Assembly: GCA_025991245.1 (NCBI GenBank)
Contig: BQMJ01000052.1
Span: 1 to 64,000 of the forward strand
Origin: Galdieria partita
Lineage: Eukaryota > Rhodophyta > Bangiophyceae > Galdieriales > Galdieriaceae
DNA length: 64,000 nt
Direction of reading: 5' to 3'
The position numbers and the translations under genes are program-made. Under the pieces are notes generated by a model. That model made no database searches. It was not told the DNA's origin and worked only from the letters and a program-made list of their open reading frames with translations. Shown piece by piece: positions 34,025 to 44,934 of the stretch (position 1 is its first letter; the number at the start of each line of letters is the position of its first letter).

Positions 34025-36770
34025 TAGTGGTATTTTAAAGTATGGATGATTGTCACAGAACAGCTTCAAAAGCCATCTATTTACTATCATCGATTGTCAT
34101 TCTTTTTCACAGAGTCTTTCAAACAAAAAATGTAAGTATTGACTGCTCATTTCTTCATTAGTAGAAGAGAACATAGTGTTGGAATACTGTTATCTTTATG
34201 TTACCAGGAAATATAGTGCCAGAGACCATACTGAGTTTGCTCATTTATATCTAAACAGCTTAACTCTGTTTTACTGGTTTCTAACTAGTGTAATCAGCAA
34301 AATGAACTAGTTGAACACTCTGGAATTGTCAGCTTATATTTTCCGTTCATTGGACTCATGAATTCAAGAAGAAAATGTGGAGAGTAAGAAATAGTTTGTT
34401 CCAAGAAAGAGTTGAAAATGTTCTGTCAAGTTATGATGTGGACACTATGAATTGTAGCCATGGATGCAATTGGATTGAATGAACACTCCAAGAGGATTTT
34501 GAGCTTGTCTTTCAAGAAGAAAGCTAAATCGGGGCAAAATGATATACTCAACTTGATAATCATTGAAAAATGAATCGTTGAAAGTTGTAATACTAAATCA
34601 ATCAGAAATTATAAGTGACGAAAAAATAGCTCGTAATCATGACAATGTTTGACAATTTATTTTAGAATAAAGTCTTCAAATTACTATACAAACAGTTTCT
34701 TGGAAATATATTGGGACTTTTTGCTAAAGACAGGAATACATTTCTACAACTCGATTGTTTTAGTTTTATAGTTTGTTCACAAATAGGGATCCTGTTTTAG
34801 TTGTGAAAAATTTCTAAACATCTTTCTGATATGGAAATATTCTCTATTGTGGATGAACCAAAAGTGTTTCTTTCACATTCCCAAAGCTTCCAAACTTTTG
34901 CTTTCGTCAACAAGAAGGTTTTCTTGCAACTTTTAAATATTGTCGGTCTCCTTTGGATTGTATTTGGGCAGCAAAGAGTAAAACTTGCTCGTGACTCTCT
35001 GTTACACGAGACTTATTTGTAGTGTTGATTCTTCTCAAAGCGCCTGATGGGAATTGCTTTCAAGCTACGCCTTTTAAGTGAATAAGTAAGAAAGCACTTG
35101 ATACTTCCGAGCTCAAGTTTTTTCGTTTATTGATAGTCCAGAAGATGGCTCCAAACTCTATTGTCAGTCTTGAAGAAACGTTATTTATATCTTTTTCTTG
35201 ATGAATTTTAGAGCAATAGAACTGAGCAAGTTCTCGATTTTTAGAGATTTGATAAAGCCTCAGAAATTCACTAGAGTGTGGTGTTCGTTATTCTCTTTTT
35301 GGAGTTTTATGAAGATTTATAGTTGTGCCTTTTCTATTTTGTATTGCTTCAGGGATGTCGGACTCGATAACGAATAGATAAGAAGATGATATGCCTTTCC
35401 GAGAGACCTTGAGTTTTTGTTTGAATCCTTTTTCAGAAGAAACTGTGAAGTTTATGATACAAAATGTGGAGTCCAAGAATGCCAGAGAAAAGTGGAAGAT
35501 GGACGCTATTTGGTATCTTGTGATCCTAAACTAGAAGAGAATGTGGAAAGAAGTAACTAAGAATTTGAAGCTAGAGTAGTAGAAGGAACTGACAAGCTGC
35601 TGTTAAGGAGACAGCCAAGAAGATTAGACTATCTGCAAGTATCGATTCAAAATATAATTGGCATCCTTGAACTAGATTCTATCCAAAGTATTATAAGAAA
35701 GTACTTCTTTCTCACAACAGACAAAGAAGGAATCCTTAGTGATATTAGAAATATAAGAATTCGAATCTTTTCGTATCTTGGTCTCGTTACTAATGTTTTG
35801 CTGCGATTTTCTGCTTTTCTCCGCAGCCAAAAAGGAATTCCTTCTGAGGTGACTCAACGATCATTTTAAACTTGATTGCCGATCTCAGATATTCTATTAG
35901 CCATTTCTAAGTTACTTTACCTTGTTGGAAAAGAAACAAAATAAGAAAAGTACCAAAATACGCTTAGTCTTTTGAAGAATTTCCAAATATGATGAAATCG
36001 AAAAAAGAAAAAGGAATAGATATCTCCACTTGTCTATTCATAACGGAATGCTTTGTACTTGGACGTCGAATCCAATCGTAAGACTTATACTCTTTTATTG
36101 GGCTAATTTGATATGAAGAGTTTTCCGGAGTAAAGCAAGTCGTTATTCCAGTTTATTCAGTGGTTAGCCCTAATCGAGTAGACAAATGTATCAAAGCATA
36201 CAACGGTGAGTTTCTAACTAGATATCGAAAAAATCTGTAGATATCCATTTAACGTGGCCAAATGGAGCTTTCATACAACAAGGAAAAAGCCTGCGTTGTA
36301 CTTTGACTCACACAAAACTTTTCATTCGATCTGTTCACACGATGAGAAATTTTAAAAGACGAATGGTAGGATGGTAACTTGGTTTCCGGTTTTTGAATAG
36401 TTTGACAACTTGTCGCTAAATGGTCTGCTCAGAGAGCTTTTACTTTCTATGTACGAGTGCATGTTGTGAATTTGCTTTCTTTAGTTTGACTTGTTAGTCA
36501 CCATTCTGTCCTCAAAGTAACATTGTGTATTGTTTTGTTGATCAAATGAACCTCTTACTTGATTCATTGGAAGCTTTGTCTCAAATAGGTCAATAAGATT
36601 CTTTGAAGCTGTTGTGACTCTCACATACACAATAGGCATCTGATTCCTGCGAAGGGAATGTTTCATTTTATACTGAACAAACTTTATGCAATATTAAAGT
36701 TTCATACTAGTGTTCATTTGTAGTGTAGGATAGAAAATAAGAGTCAGATATTGTCGTAAGCCAAACTATA
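34025..36770. other. Gene-poor stretch with coding-like scraps
   Basis: No intact gene. Near 34430-34530 a segment resembles the tail of the intact NTPase-nuclease gene (AATTGG.TTGA, then TTTCAAGAAGAA). The stretch 35441-35869 is largely open and starts with a possible zinc-ribbon piece, given as its own entry. The rest shows nothing I can name. Confidence 0.4.
35441..35869 (+). pseudogene. Coding relic with RPA1-like zinc ribbon
   Basis: The first part reads NCEVYDTKCGVQECQRKVED then GRYLVSCD. The spacing C-x4-C, the RKV that follows and the later cysteine resemble the zinc ribbon in the C-terminal DNA-binding domain of replication protein A large subunit (C-x4-C-N-K-K-V .. C-x2-C). One expected cysteine is missing, and the following ~100 codons do not resemble RPA. 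No upstream exons are visible. It may be a relic of an RPA1-like gene or an unrelated zinc protein. Confidence 0.3.
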
Positions 36771-36775
36771 ATAAG

Positions 36776-36952
36776 ATGATCGAAGGAAATGCCGGAATGG
36801 AAAATAAAAAAAAAGGGTTGCAGAAGGATAGTGATGAAGAGGATACAATTCGAATTTTGATACTACAGACTGAGAATTACTCGGACTTTTTATTTTTCAT
36901 CTCATATTCTGTTGTAAATCTTAAAATTCATATGACGATACATAAGCAATAG
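36776..36952 (+). CDS. Short open frame, possible gene fragment
   Basis: 58 codons from ATG to TAG. It begins MIEGNAGMENKKKGLQ and continues DSDEEDTIRILILQTENYSD. The acidic run before a beta-strand-like IRILIL recalls the N-terminus of nucleases such as MRE11, but the metal-binding motifs are absent, so I do not assign it. It lies 456 bases before the TPR gene, on the same strand. Confidence 0.25.
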   Translation: MIEGNAGMENKKKGLQKDSDEEDTIRILILQTENYSDFLFFISYSVVNLKIHMTIHKQ

Positions 36953-37407
36953 AAAAAATCACACAGTTTACAACAAAACTTCGAAGCTCCTTAGATCTGA
37001 AGAATACATAGAAAGGCATCTATTATTACGTACACTCAGCGCAAACAGTATAACAGGATAGTTTCTTGGTTATTCACATCACAGTAGGATCCTTAAAAGC
37101 TCAATCACAACAAGTCAAAGATACAAAAATATGGCTTTGAAGAAAAACTGCGTTTCAATAACTACAAGCAGGAATATTTCCAAGTACAAGGTATCTAGAA
37201 GAGCTATGTAGGACACCTTGTGGTGTTATTAACAGTGAAAGTTTAAAAAGTGTCTTACAAACGACAAGAGTAAGAAGAAAAGACCATTCGAACTTCAATT
37301 AAACTCTTATTGTATATAACTTTAAACTCTATTTTGACAAATTGTTCGTCGACATTTATGACAGCTACTTTAAGAATTTCTTCTACCATTGTGTGTGTGT
37401 GAGGTTG
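36953..37407. other. Boundary between accessory and dense regions
   Basis: About 450 bases, AT-rich, without a gene. The promoter of the TPR gene should lie in its last part; I see no strong TATA box. Confidence 0.4.
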
Positions 37408-38842
37408 ATGACCTTATGCTTTCCATTAGGTCATTGTTTTAGAAGAACTTGCATTTCTTTAAATAAGTTTTTGAACTTTTCAAACTTTCGAAAGTACACA
37501 ACAACTTGGAATCTGTTCAATCGTCCTCATGAAGACACACCCACCGAGTGGAAAAGCGTCGCTGAAGAGGTACAAGCTTTTCCTGAACTTGTGCAAGTGG
37601 AGAAACTTTTGAGGAAAAAGAGAGGGCTGGAAATTATTATTCCTTGCTTTCAAAGATCACTCGATGTTTTTGCAAATATGTCGAGCAAAGTATACGAAGT
37701 ACTGACGAGGGAGAAGTTGGCAGAAGTGTTCAACCTGTACGGGAGAATAGAGCAAGAATACAACGAGAGGAAGAGAATAAACACTATTTTGTATTCACTT
37801 GGAGATGGGAGGTTAACTGGCATTACTAGCCGAGCAGAGAATTCCTTGAAACTGTGCTCCTTGAGACAGGCGAAAAATGAAGAAAGAGAACCACCTTCAT
37901 TACTGCAAAGACAAGGAGTTTCAGTTGCTGAAATGGATTTATCACCTTGCCTTCAGAAGCTTGTTACTATTTCGAGAGTGCATAACTTTCTCATACAGCT
38001 TAAAATGAATGAATCAAGTGATTTTAGGGCAAGTAGTTGGAAGGAACTCGTCGAAATGGCGCGCAACTTCGAGCAATGTCCTGAATATGGAGATACTGTT
38101 GGATACCTTCTGCTACTTGCTTCCAATTATGGTCTACGGTGTTGTGGTTTGGAGAAGGATTTGATCGACTTCGTGTCAGCTGCAGTTGTTCGATATGATA
38201 GTGAGGAACCTCCATCATTCATGGACAATGTTTTGCATCGTGAGTTTGCTAGGTGCCTGTCTTTATGTTATTTAGGTGAGCTTTATATCAAACAAAACCA
38301 TTTGGATGATGCAGAAGCAACCTTAACACGTGCACTTCAGGCTGCAAAACAGTTGGTAGGTTGGATTCTTATAGCTATTGAACTGTTCTTTTAACCTTAT
38401 AATAACATAGTATCCACGGGAGCATCCTCGGCAGATTGAGCCTTTGAGGTTATTGGCCAAGCTATATGAACATAAGCTGGAGCCAATCTATGCGGAGGGT
38501 TTATATCGAAGTTGCCTTGATCGACTTACTATTCCTTCATGGGCATTGCCAAGAGACATAAATACTTTGAAGAATAGTTTAGATTTTGATAATGTGCTTG
38601 ATACGACATCCGTCTTGACCATTGTTGAACTAAGATGTCAGTTGCTTGAAGATTTTGCCATGCTGTTAGAGAAATTGGAATGGAATGAGCAAAGTCGCAA
38701 AGCGGAAGCTGAACACTTGCGCAATGAAAAACATGCTCTGATGGAAATTTTCCCTTCTCTTGGTTGTTCGGACTCTAAAATGAATCGATTTCTTCCGGGA
38801 TGGTATTGTGATGAAGCGCTAAAGCATGTTCGTTTGCTGTAA
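37408..38842 (+). CDS. TPR-repeat protein, probably mitochondrial
   Basis: Exons 37408-38355 and 38411-38842, with a 55-base intron (GTAGGT..TAG), give 459 residues. I chose the ATG at 37408 (MTLCFPLGHCFRR) over the one 22 codons upstream because it opens a basic, serine- and threonine-rich, acid-free stretch of about 35 residues like a mitochondrial transit peptide. The body is mostly alpha-helical. Near the exon junction is a helix pair of TPR type (CYLGELYIKQNHLDDAEATL, then TRALQAAKQLYPREHPR), followed by another (LLAKLYEHKLEPIYAEGLY). I do not recognise the orthologue. TPR proteins are scaffolds or assembly factors; no catalytic motif is seen. It is the first conventional gene inward from the subtelomere. 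Confidence 0.75.
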
Positions 38843-39333
38843 TGACTGTAGAAGTTGATATTTATCATAATTCGAAAGTTTTCATTTTATTCATGCAGCA
38901 CCCCTTAATACTGTGAACTGTGAAACGTGTTCAAGATAGATTGCCCTTTTTTAGAGAGTTATATGATGCACTTCACAAAAAAGGTGTCTCATAGTAATCT
39001 CAACTATATTTCTTGCCCAATACATGTGTACGTTAGTACATATCTTGAAAATTTTGGTCGCATTCTTCTATTATGAAATTTTATCCTATGATAGCATTGT
39101 GTCCAATATCCTGATAATTATACTCATTCTATATTAGTTTTTATTTCTCTATGTTACACTAGTGTTCAGCTTATTTGTCATTTCTCACTTACCCAGTAAC
39201 TTTTCTGTCATTTCAAAACTGTTTTTCAATATATTCATGTGGATGGATTGGAAAGTTTAGGAAAATTTGTTGAATAGCTGTCCAATAAAAAAGTCCCTAT
39301 AATTTGTAGCTAAATGTTCCATATATGAAAGGT
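38843..39333. other. Intergenic, no gene seen
   Basis: AT-rich spacer between the TPR gene and the tRNA. It should hold the TPR gene's 3' end; no clear structure seen. Confidence 0.5.
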
Positions 39334-39406
39334 GTCGGAGTGGTCTAGTGGCTAGGACGTCAGTCTCACACACTGAAGGTCGCGAGTTCGAACCTCGCCT
39401 CCGACA
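39334..39406 (+). tRNA. trnV-CAC: tRNA-Val (anticodon CAC)
   Basis: Complete cloverleaf without intron. The acceptor stem GTCGGAG pairs with CTCCGAC, and the discriminator base is A. The D arm lies in TGGTCTAGTGGCTAGGAC, which also serves as the A box. The anticodon stem TCAGT/ACTGA encloses the loop CTCACAC, giving anticodon CAC at 39367-39369 (valine GTG codons). The T arm GCGAG/CTCGC around TTCGAAC is the B box. A TTTT run soon after the 3' end (39411-39414) suits RNA polymerase III termination. CCA is not encoded, as is usual for nuclear genes. Confidence 0.95.
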
Positions 39407-40186
39407 TTGTTTTGTGAAGCATTGTTTGATTTGATCAGGTTGTGTTCACTGTTTTCTTTGAGGCTTTAAAAGCTCGAAGAAGACAAAATGTTATGTATTT
39501 TAGGGAATTTCAGGTCTTTCAATAACGTTGTTAGTTGTAACTGTCAAACTTTATAGCTTTTAGTAGAGTTTCCTTGAACTGCTGCTACTTATCTGTTGAG
39601 TTGCCAGCTATGATTGAAAGGTAAACTGTTGTTATGACATTTTTTCTTTTATTTCTTGAATCTGTTTGATTAAGTTTAAAGTTCTTCTTGTTCTGTTTAA
39701 AGTGACTTTAGCTTTTTCGTGTCATCCTTGTCTACAATGCAGAGAATCTGTAGTTTCCAAACCAGTTTTTGCCTGTTGACTATTACACCTAGTCGCAGTA
39801 CATTTGAAGGCCTAAGATTGTCTCGAAAGCACAAGTCAAAACTTAGAAGGTTGGAGTCCATCGGTCTCTTCGGATTTCTGAATTTAGAGCATAATCTTTA
39901 TTTACAATATTTCGGTACTACTTGTTGGTTGAGCGCTATTAAGCACTAGGAGAATAACTTCAGTAGAATGTTGTTTTTTACAATCGTTTGAGGAAAGCAA
40001 CTTGCTATGCTTCTAAACAATAAAAGATCTGGTACAGTTTCTAACAAACTTTTACTGCTAAGAAACAACAAAATGAATAGTTCTGTCGAAATCATTGTGC
40101 TATTCAGAGACTTTGCTTATTCTGAGTCAACAAGCATACCAGTAATGAACAAAGAGAAGCTTGTTTGCTTGACGAAATTCGTCAGC
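39407..40186. other. Intergenic, no gene seen
   Basis: Spacer between the tRNA and PPME1. A 76-codon frame at 39719-39949 has no motif. The PPME1 frame is open upstream to 40007, but those codons do not resemble the family N-terminus. Confidence 0.45.
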
Positions 40187-41457
40187 ATGTCTCGTCCGCC
40201 ACCTCTGAAACCGATTCGTTCTGTTGACGAGTCTGACTCGAACTTTTCTAAAAGTAGGTTGCTTCAACCCGTTGTTGAAGAGGAAAATAGCCAAGATAAT
40301 GTTTTTACAAGTGGAACTCATATTCTTGAAGAAAACAAACAGCGTTTAAAGGAGTTGTCACCTCTGTCTTGGAATGATTTCTTCGAAACCCGTGCCTTTG
40401 TCCTACCTGAGAATTACAAGGGTCGTGGCTTTCGTGTATATGCTGTGGGTTCCTTGACAGAATTGTTGACTGACTCGACTGTTTCCTTGGGGACTTGTGA
40501 ACGAGTAACTAGTAACTCGCATTCGTCTACTCAGGCCGTAAGCTACAAGAAGCAGCCTCTTTTGATGCTATTTCACGGCGGTGGATATTCAGCCCTAAGT
40601 TTTGGGTTACTTGTCAAATATATGATGCAAAAGCTACCTAGTCCAGAATCTTTGTCTATACTGGCGTTTGATGCGAGAGGTCACGGTGAGACTGATGTAG
40701 AAAATGAGCACAACCTTTCTGCTGAACAGCAGGTTGAAGACGCTTTGGGTTTACTACAGAGTATTTATGGAAAATTGGATACTGAATTGCCGCCAGTTGT
40801 TTTAGCAGGTCACAGTATGGGTGGAGCTATTGCCGTACGTCTAGGTGCATCTGGGAAGATACCAACTTTATGTGGTCTTATTGTCATTGATGTCGTAGAA
40901 GGAACAGCGATGGCATCTTTACCTCATATGCAGGTAATCGTTGTTTTTTGGAGTCATTGTGTTCGGTTTGTTCAAAGTTTCTAACTTTAGAGTGTTTTGC
41001 TGAAAAGACCCAAGTCGTTTTCATCGATTGAAAGAGCTATTCTGCATACGTTGGAAAGTGGACAAACAAAGTCAAAAGATTCTTGTCGCTTGTCACTACC
41101 CTCACAGTTAAAGTGGGATGAGGTTAAAGACTGCTATTGTTGGAGGACCCGTCTTGAGGTTTGGAAGAAAGACATGTTCAAGTTAAAAGGTTGAAGTTTT
41201 TTTTATAGGAGAGTGAGTGCTACTGGAAAGGCTGGTTTGAGAATTTGTCGTCGTTGTTTCTTGAGGTTTCTGTCCCAAAGTTGCTAATATTGGCAGGTCA
41301 AGATAGACTAGACAAGCCTTTAACTATTGCACAAATGCAAGGACGGTTTCAGTTGAGTGTGGTTCGTGATAGTGGTCACAATTTGCACGAAGATCAACCA
41401 GAAGCCACTGCTCAAATATTTGTAGAGTTTCTACGAAGACATACTATCGTTGACTAA
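40187..41457 (+). CDS. PPME1: Protein phosphatase methylesterase 1
   Basis: Exons 40187-40933, 40991-41158 and 41209-41457 (introns of 57 and 50 bases) encode 387 residues; the human enzyme has 386. It removes the methyl ester from the C-terminal leucine of the PP2A catalytic subunit and relatives. Alpha/beta-hydrolase features seen: oxyanion loop LLMLFHGGG (near 130), FDARGHGET (near 162), nucleophile elbow GHSMGGAIAV with Ser210, DVVEGTAM (235-242), the acid in LAGQDRLDK and the histidine in SGHNLHED. The word RPPPLKP near the start matches the SRPPLP segment of animal PME-1, which supports the ATG at 40187. An inserted low-complexity stretch (about residues 92-122) lies before the core. 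The gene converges on the 14-3-3 gene 290 bases downstream. Confidence 0.95.
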
Positions 41458-41681
41458 TGTCATTTCGACTTACATTCTCCACCCTTTGTACAATAATACA
41501 AAGCATCTCTTATATAAAGCTGCCTATCAGTTTCAGTCTATTACTATCGTTGTAAGTTCGAATAATGTCTTCTTTTCACTCTTTATTGCTAAGCAGATTC
41601 TTAATCTCTCAACAAATCCTTCTCCGATCGTATAACCAACTCTCTCTTCTTCCAAATTTAAGAAACACGGTGCATTGCGAT

Positions 41682-41722
41682 GACACACACACACATAACA
41701 ACAACAACACACCACACACACA
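41682..41722. repeat. (CA)n-rich simple repeat
   Basis: Short CA and CAA runs in the spacer between the convergent PPME1 and 14-3-3 genes, probably within their 3' untranslated parts. Confidence 0.85.
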
Positions 41723-41747
41723 GACTGCAAATGCATTTTACAAATTA

Positions 41748-42643
41748 TCATTCGTGCTTACTCCGATCTTGTTCGTCCTTTCCATCTGCTTTCGTTGCAT
41801 TCCCATCCTCTTCACCTCCCATGTCCGAGGTCCACAAGGTAAGATTATCGCGAAGCAATTGCATAATAAGTGTTGAATCTTTATAGCTTTCTTCTGAAAG
41901 CGTATCCAACTCAGCTATGGCATCATCAAAAGCTTGTTTTGCTAGCTGACAAGCACGATCTGGAGAGTTCATTATTTCATAATAGAAAACTGAGAAATTG
42001 AGAGCCAGTCCTAATCGGATGGGATGTGTCGGAGCTAATTCTGTTGCAGCAATTTCACTTGCTGCTTTGTAAGCTTCCAACGATGCTTCAGCGGACAACT
42101 TCCTATCTTCCTGATTCGTGAACTCGGCAAGATAACGATAATAGTCACCTTTCCTATACCATGAATGTCAAACTAATAATCCAAAAATATCCATTTCTCA
42201 CATTTTAAAATAAAAAACTCTGCTCTCGCCTGACTTGGCGGAGGGAATTAGATTGCTCTCGAGTATCGACAGAATGTCTCGACAAATAGAGCTAAGTTCA
42301 TTCTCTATCTTCTTTCGATATTCTCTGTTTATCAATACATGAGTCTGATTGCCTTTCGACTCTTCCTTTTGTTCGATGGACGAAATAATCCTCCAAGATG
42401 CTCTTCGCGCTCCAATTACATTTTTGTATGCCACTGAAAGGAGATTGCGTTCCTCTACACTAAGTTCGGGTACATTCTCGTTGGCCTCTGAAGCAATTTT
42501 TCTCATTTCCTGTATCATCTCTAATACAGAGATATTCATACAAAGCGTGGTCAAAAAAAGGAAAAAATACCATCATAACGTTCGGCCTGTTCAGCGAGTT
42601 TGGCCAAGTACACAGATTTTTCTCGACTCTCTGTATCCAACAT
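41748..42643 (-). CDS. 14-3-3 protein
   Basis: Exons 42643-42571, 42520-42202 and 42153-41748, with introns of 50 and 48 bases, give 265 residues. An in-frame ATG at 42685 could add 14 residues, but [19 protein letters not shown] fits the family N-terminus. Seen: the 14-3-3 signatures [39 protein letters not shown], the C-terminal groove helix [18 protein letters not shown] and [11 protein letters not shown], then an acidic variable tail. The phosphopeptide-binding basic triad (K and two R) is in place. Role: a dimeric adaptor that binds phospho-serine/threonine motifs and controls client enzymes and their location in cytosol and nucleus. Confidence 0.96.
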
Positions 42644-42699
42644 CCTATGAACGACGAAGTTAGCCACGTGACCCAATAACGGCATAGTTTCAAGATTGA

Positions 42700-43582
42700 A
42701 TATCACTGGATGACTCTATTCTAAAGTACAGGACACAAAACGCATACCTATTATTCAATAAACAAACGGTTCCTTGACGATCGGTACAAGTAAACTATGA
42801 ACTTTTCAGTAAAGGCGAAATCGGGGAATGACGGCGTCCAACTTATAGGTTGGTATATTTTCTTTCCCGTTCCAAAAAGACTAGTCCACTACAATAAACC
42901 ATACTTACCGAAGCAAATAAGGAGACAGGTACTTTACACAACGGTCAACAAACAACCGAAAGAATCCAAACAGAATTTGGACAGCAAATACCAAAAAAAA
43001 TGCCAAAATGGCGCGCAAAGTGAGCAGAGATTTTCAAAAACTGCGACGGGCGCATATTGTTTGCTAGTCATCTTCCATTCCTTCATCGCAAGATTGAAAG
43101 TGATCAATATAGAGTGTTGCATGTTCAGGAATTTAAAGTATTCGTAACTTTACCAAGTAGCAACCTTGTACTAGATCATCCAAAGGCGGATTGGCAAACT
43201 ATTGTTCCTAAATAGCTTTCAATAATATCCCGATATATCTAGTAGATGTAGTCTTATGAACCAGTAGATTTTTATACTGTGGATATTCTGTTCAATGAAT
43301 ACGTCTACGCTTTGTCGAGGAGAAGAAAGAGTGTTACTTCCGACATAGTGTTGTGAACAATATTTAGATGGACTGTGGAAATATGAGAAGTGAAGCCTCT
43401 CGATAGCAGTTAACGCTGTTTGTAAGCTAGCCGAATGTTCAAAACCTAAAATCACTACTTCGATTCATATTCATATTACCAATATAATGCATTTAAACCA
43501 TCATTCATACTCGATGTTGTATGTTTGGTTTATTCAAGGGGACACTATAGTATGAAAAAGACAAAAAGGAAAGGTTTTGAAT

Positions 43583-43629
<47 letters not shown>

Positions 43630-43763
43630 TCATATAATAAATCTTAATAAAATAGTCAATAGTACATGAAATGCAGACAACTTCTCAAATACTGCATAGA
43701 ACTTCAAAAATTCTACTGTTATCGTAAGAAGCCATTTCCTCAATTCTTCAAAGACTTGCGGAA
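42700..43763. other. Intergenic between 14-3-3 and PP4c
   Basis: About 1 kb holding both divergent promoters. Frames at 42797-43147 (+) and 43219-43455 (-) show no motif or conservation sign. A microsatellite lies near 43586-43629. I see no further gene. Confidence 0.45.
43586..43629. repeat. (AT)n(GT)n microsatellite
   Basis: An uninterrupted AT run passes into GT, 135-178 bases upstream of the PP4c start codon, within its probable promoter region. Confidence 0.95.
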
Positions 43764-44731
43764 ATGGGTATTTCGGATCTGGATGCTTTGATAGAGAAGT
43801 TGAAAAATAGTGCTCTCCCTAGTGAAGAAGAGATAAAGATACTCTGCGGAAAAGTTCGAGAAATTTTGGTTGAAGAAAGTAATGTTCAAGTTGTCTACGC
43901 CCCTGTAGTAGTGAGTTTGTGTTCTTAGTGACTTACGCACACTAATTCTGTTATCAGGTTGTTGGCGATGTTCATGGTCAATTCTACGATCTTTTAGAAC
44001 TTTTCAAAGTAGGAGGAGAACCTCCTTGGACAAATTATATTTTTTTGGGAGATTTCGTTGACCGAGGATATAACTCTGTCGAAACTTTGTTGCTATTGCT
44101 AGCGCTTAAAATTCGGTTTCCGGATAGGATAGCCCTTATACGTGGAAATCACGAAAGTCGCCAAGTTACACAAGTGTATGGATTTTATGAAGAATGTGTG
44201 AGGAAGTTTGGTTCAGCTACTGTTTGGAGACTTTGCACAGAGATATTCGATTGCATGAGCCTTAGTGCAGTAGTAGAACAGCGAGTCTTTTGTGTGCATG
44301 GAGGTCTATCTCCTGGTATAGAGAGTTTGGAAGATGTTGAGGCTATCGATAGGAAACAAGAAGTTCCCCACGAAGGTCCTATGTGTGATTTGCTTTGGTC
44401 GGATCCAGAAGAAGTCGAAGGATGGACTTTGAGTCCTCGTGGAGCTGGATATCTTTTCGGTGAGGAAGCTGTTCAACATTTTCTACGTGTCAATCACTTG
44501 GACTTTATTGCAAGAGCGCATCAACTAGTTATGGAAGGTTACAAGCAAATGTTTCAGGGACGCATTGTGACTGTTTGGTCAGCACCAAACTATTGTTATC
44601 GTTGTGGTAATGTTGCATCTATTATGGAACTGGACGAGCATCTGGAAAGAAACTTCAAAGTGTTCGAAGCTGCACCAGAAAGCAATCGTCCGGAAAAAGG
44701 AAGAGTAAAGGCTCCTGACTATTTTTTATGA
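43764..44731 (+). CDS. PPP4C: Protein phosphatase 4 catalytic subunit
   Basis: Exons 43764-43910 and 43958-44731, joined over a 47-base GTGAGT..CAG intron, give 306 residues; the human protein has 307. The N-terminus [13 protein letters not shown] and [10 protein letters not shown] are diagnostic for PP4 over PP2A and PP6. Metal-binding phosphatase motifs are complete: [39 protein letters not shown] and [12 protein letters not shown]. The tail ends VKAPDYFL, the site of leucine carboxymethylation, the mark removed by the PPME1 encoded 2.3 kb away. PP4 works in DNA-damage recovery, centrosome function and splicing-factor regulation. Confidence 0.95.
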
Positions 44732-44934
44732 TGGTTGCCGTTATGAAGACATTCAAAAAGTATTATTCTGTCTCTGATGATTGTTACAACTCTCTTCTTC
44801 TGCTTGAACAAGTTCCCACGTTGAAGCAAATATATGCTTGCCTAGTTGCAATCGGATTGGCTGTTTGTCCAATACGAGACTGACGCTATCTTCACCTTTG
44901 GAAGTATTATTGTGAGAATTATGAGAACTCGGGA

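Noticed and set aside
5066-36000. Retroelement or DNA-transposon remains in the gene-poor parts
   Set aside because: I looked for reverse transcriptase, integrase or transposase words and for terminal repeats and saw none I could support.
36776-36952. MRE11 N-terminal fragment
   Set aside because: Only an acidic run before IRILIL is similar; the metal-binding DxH motif is absent.
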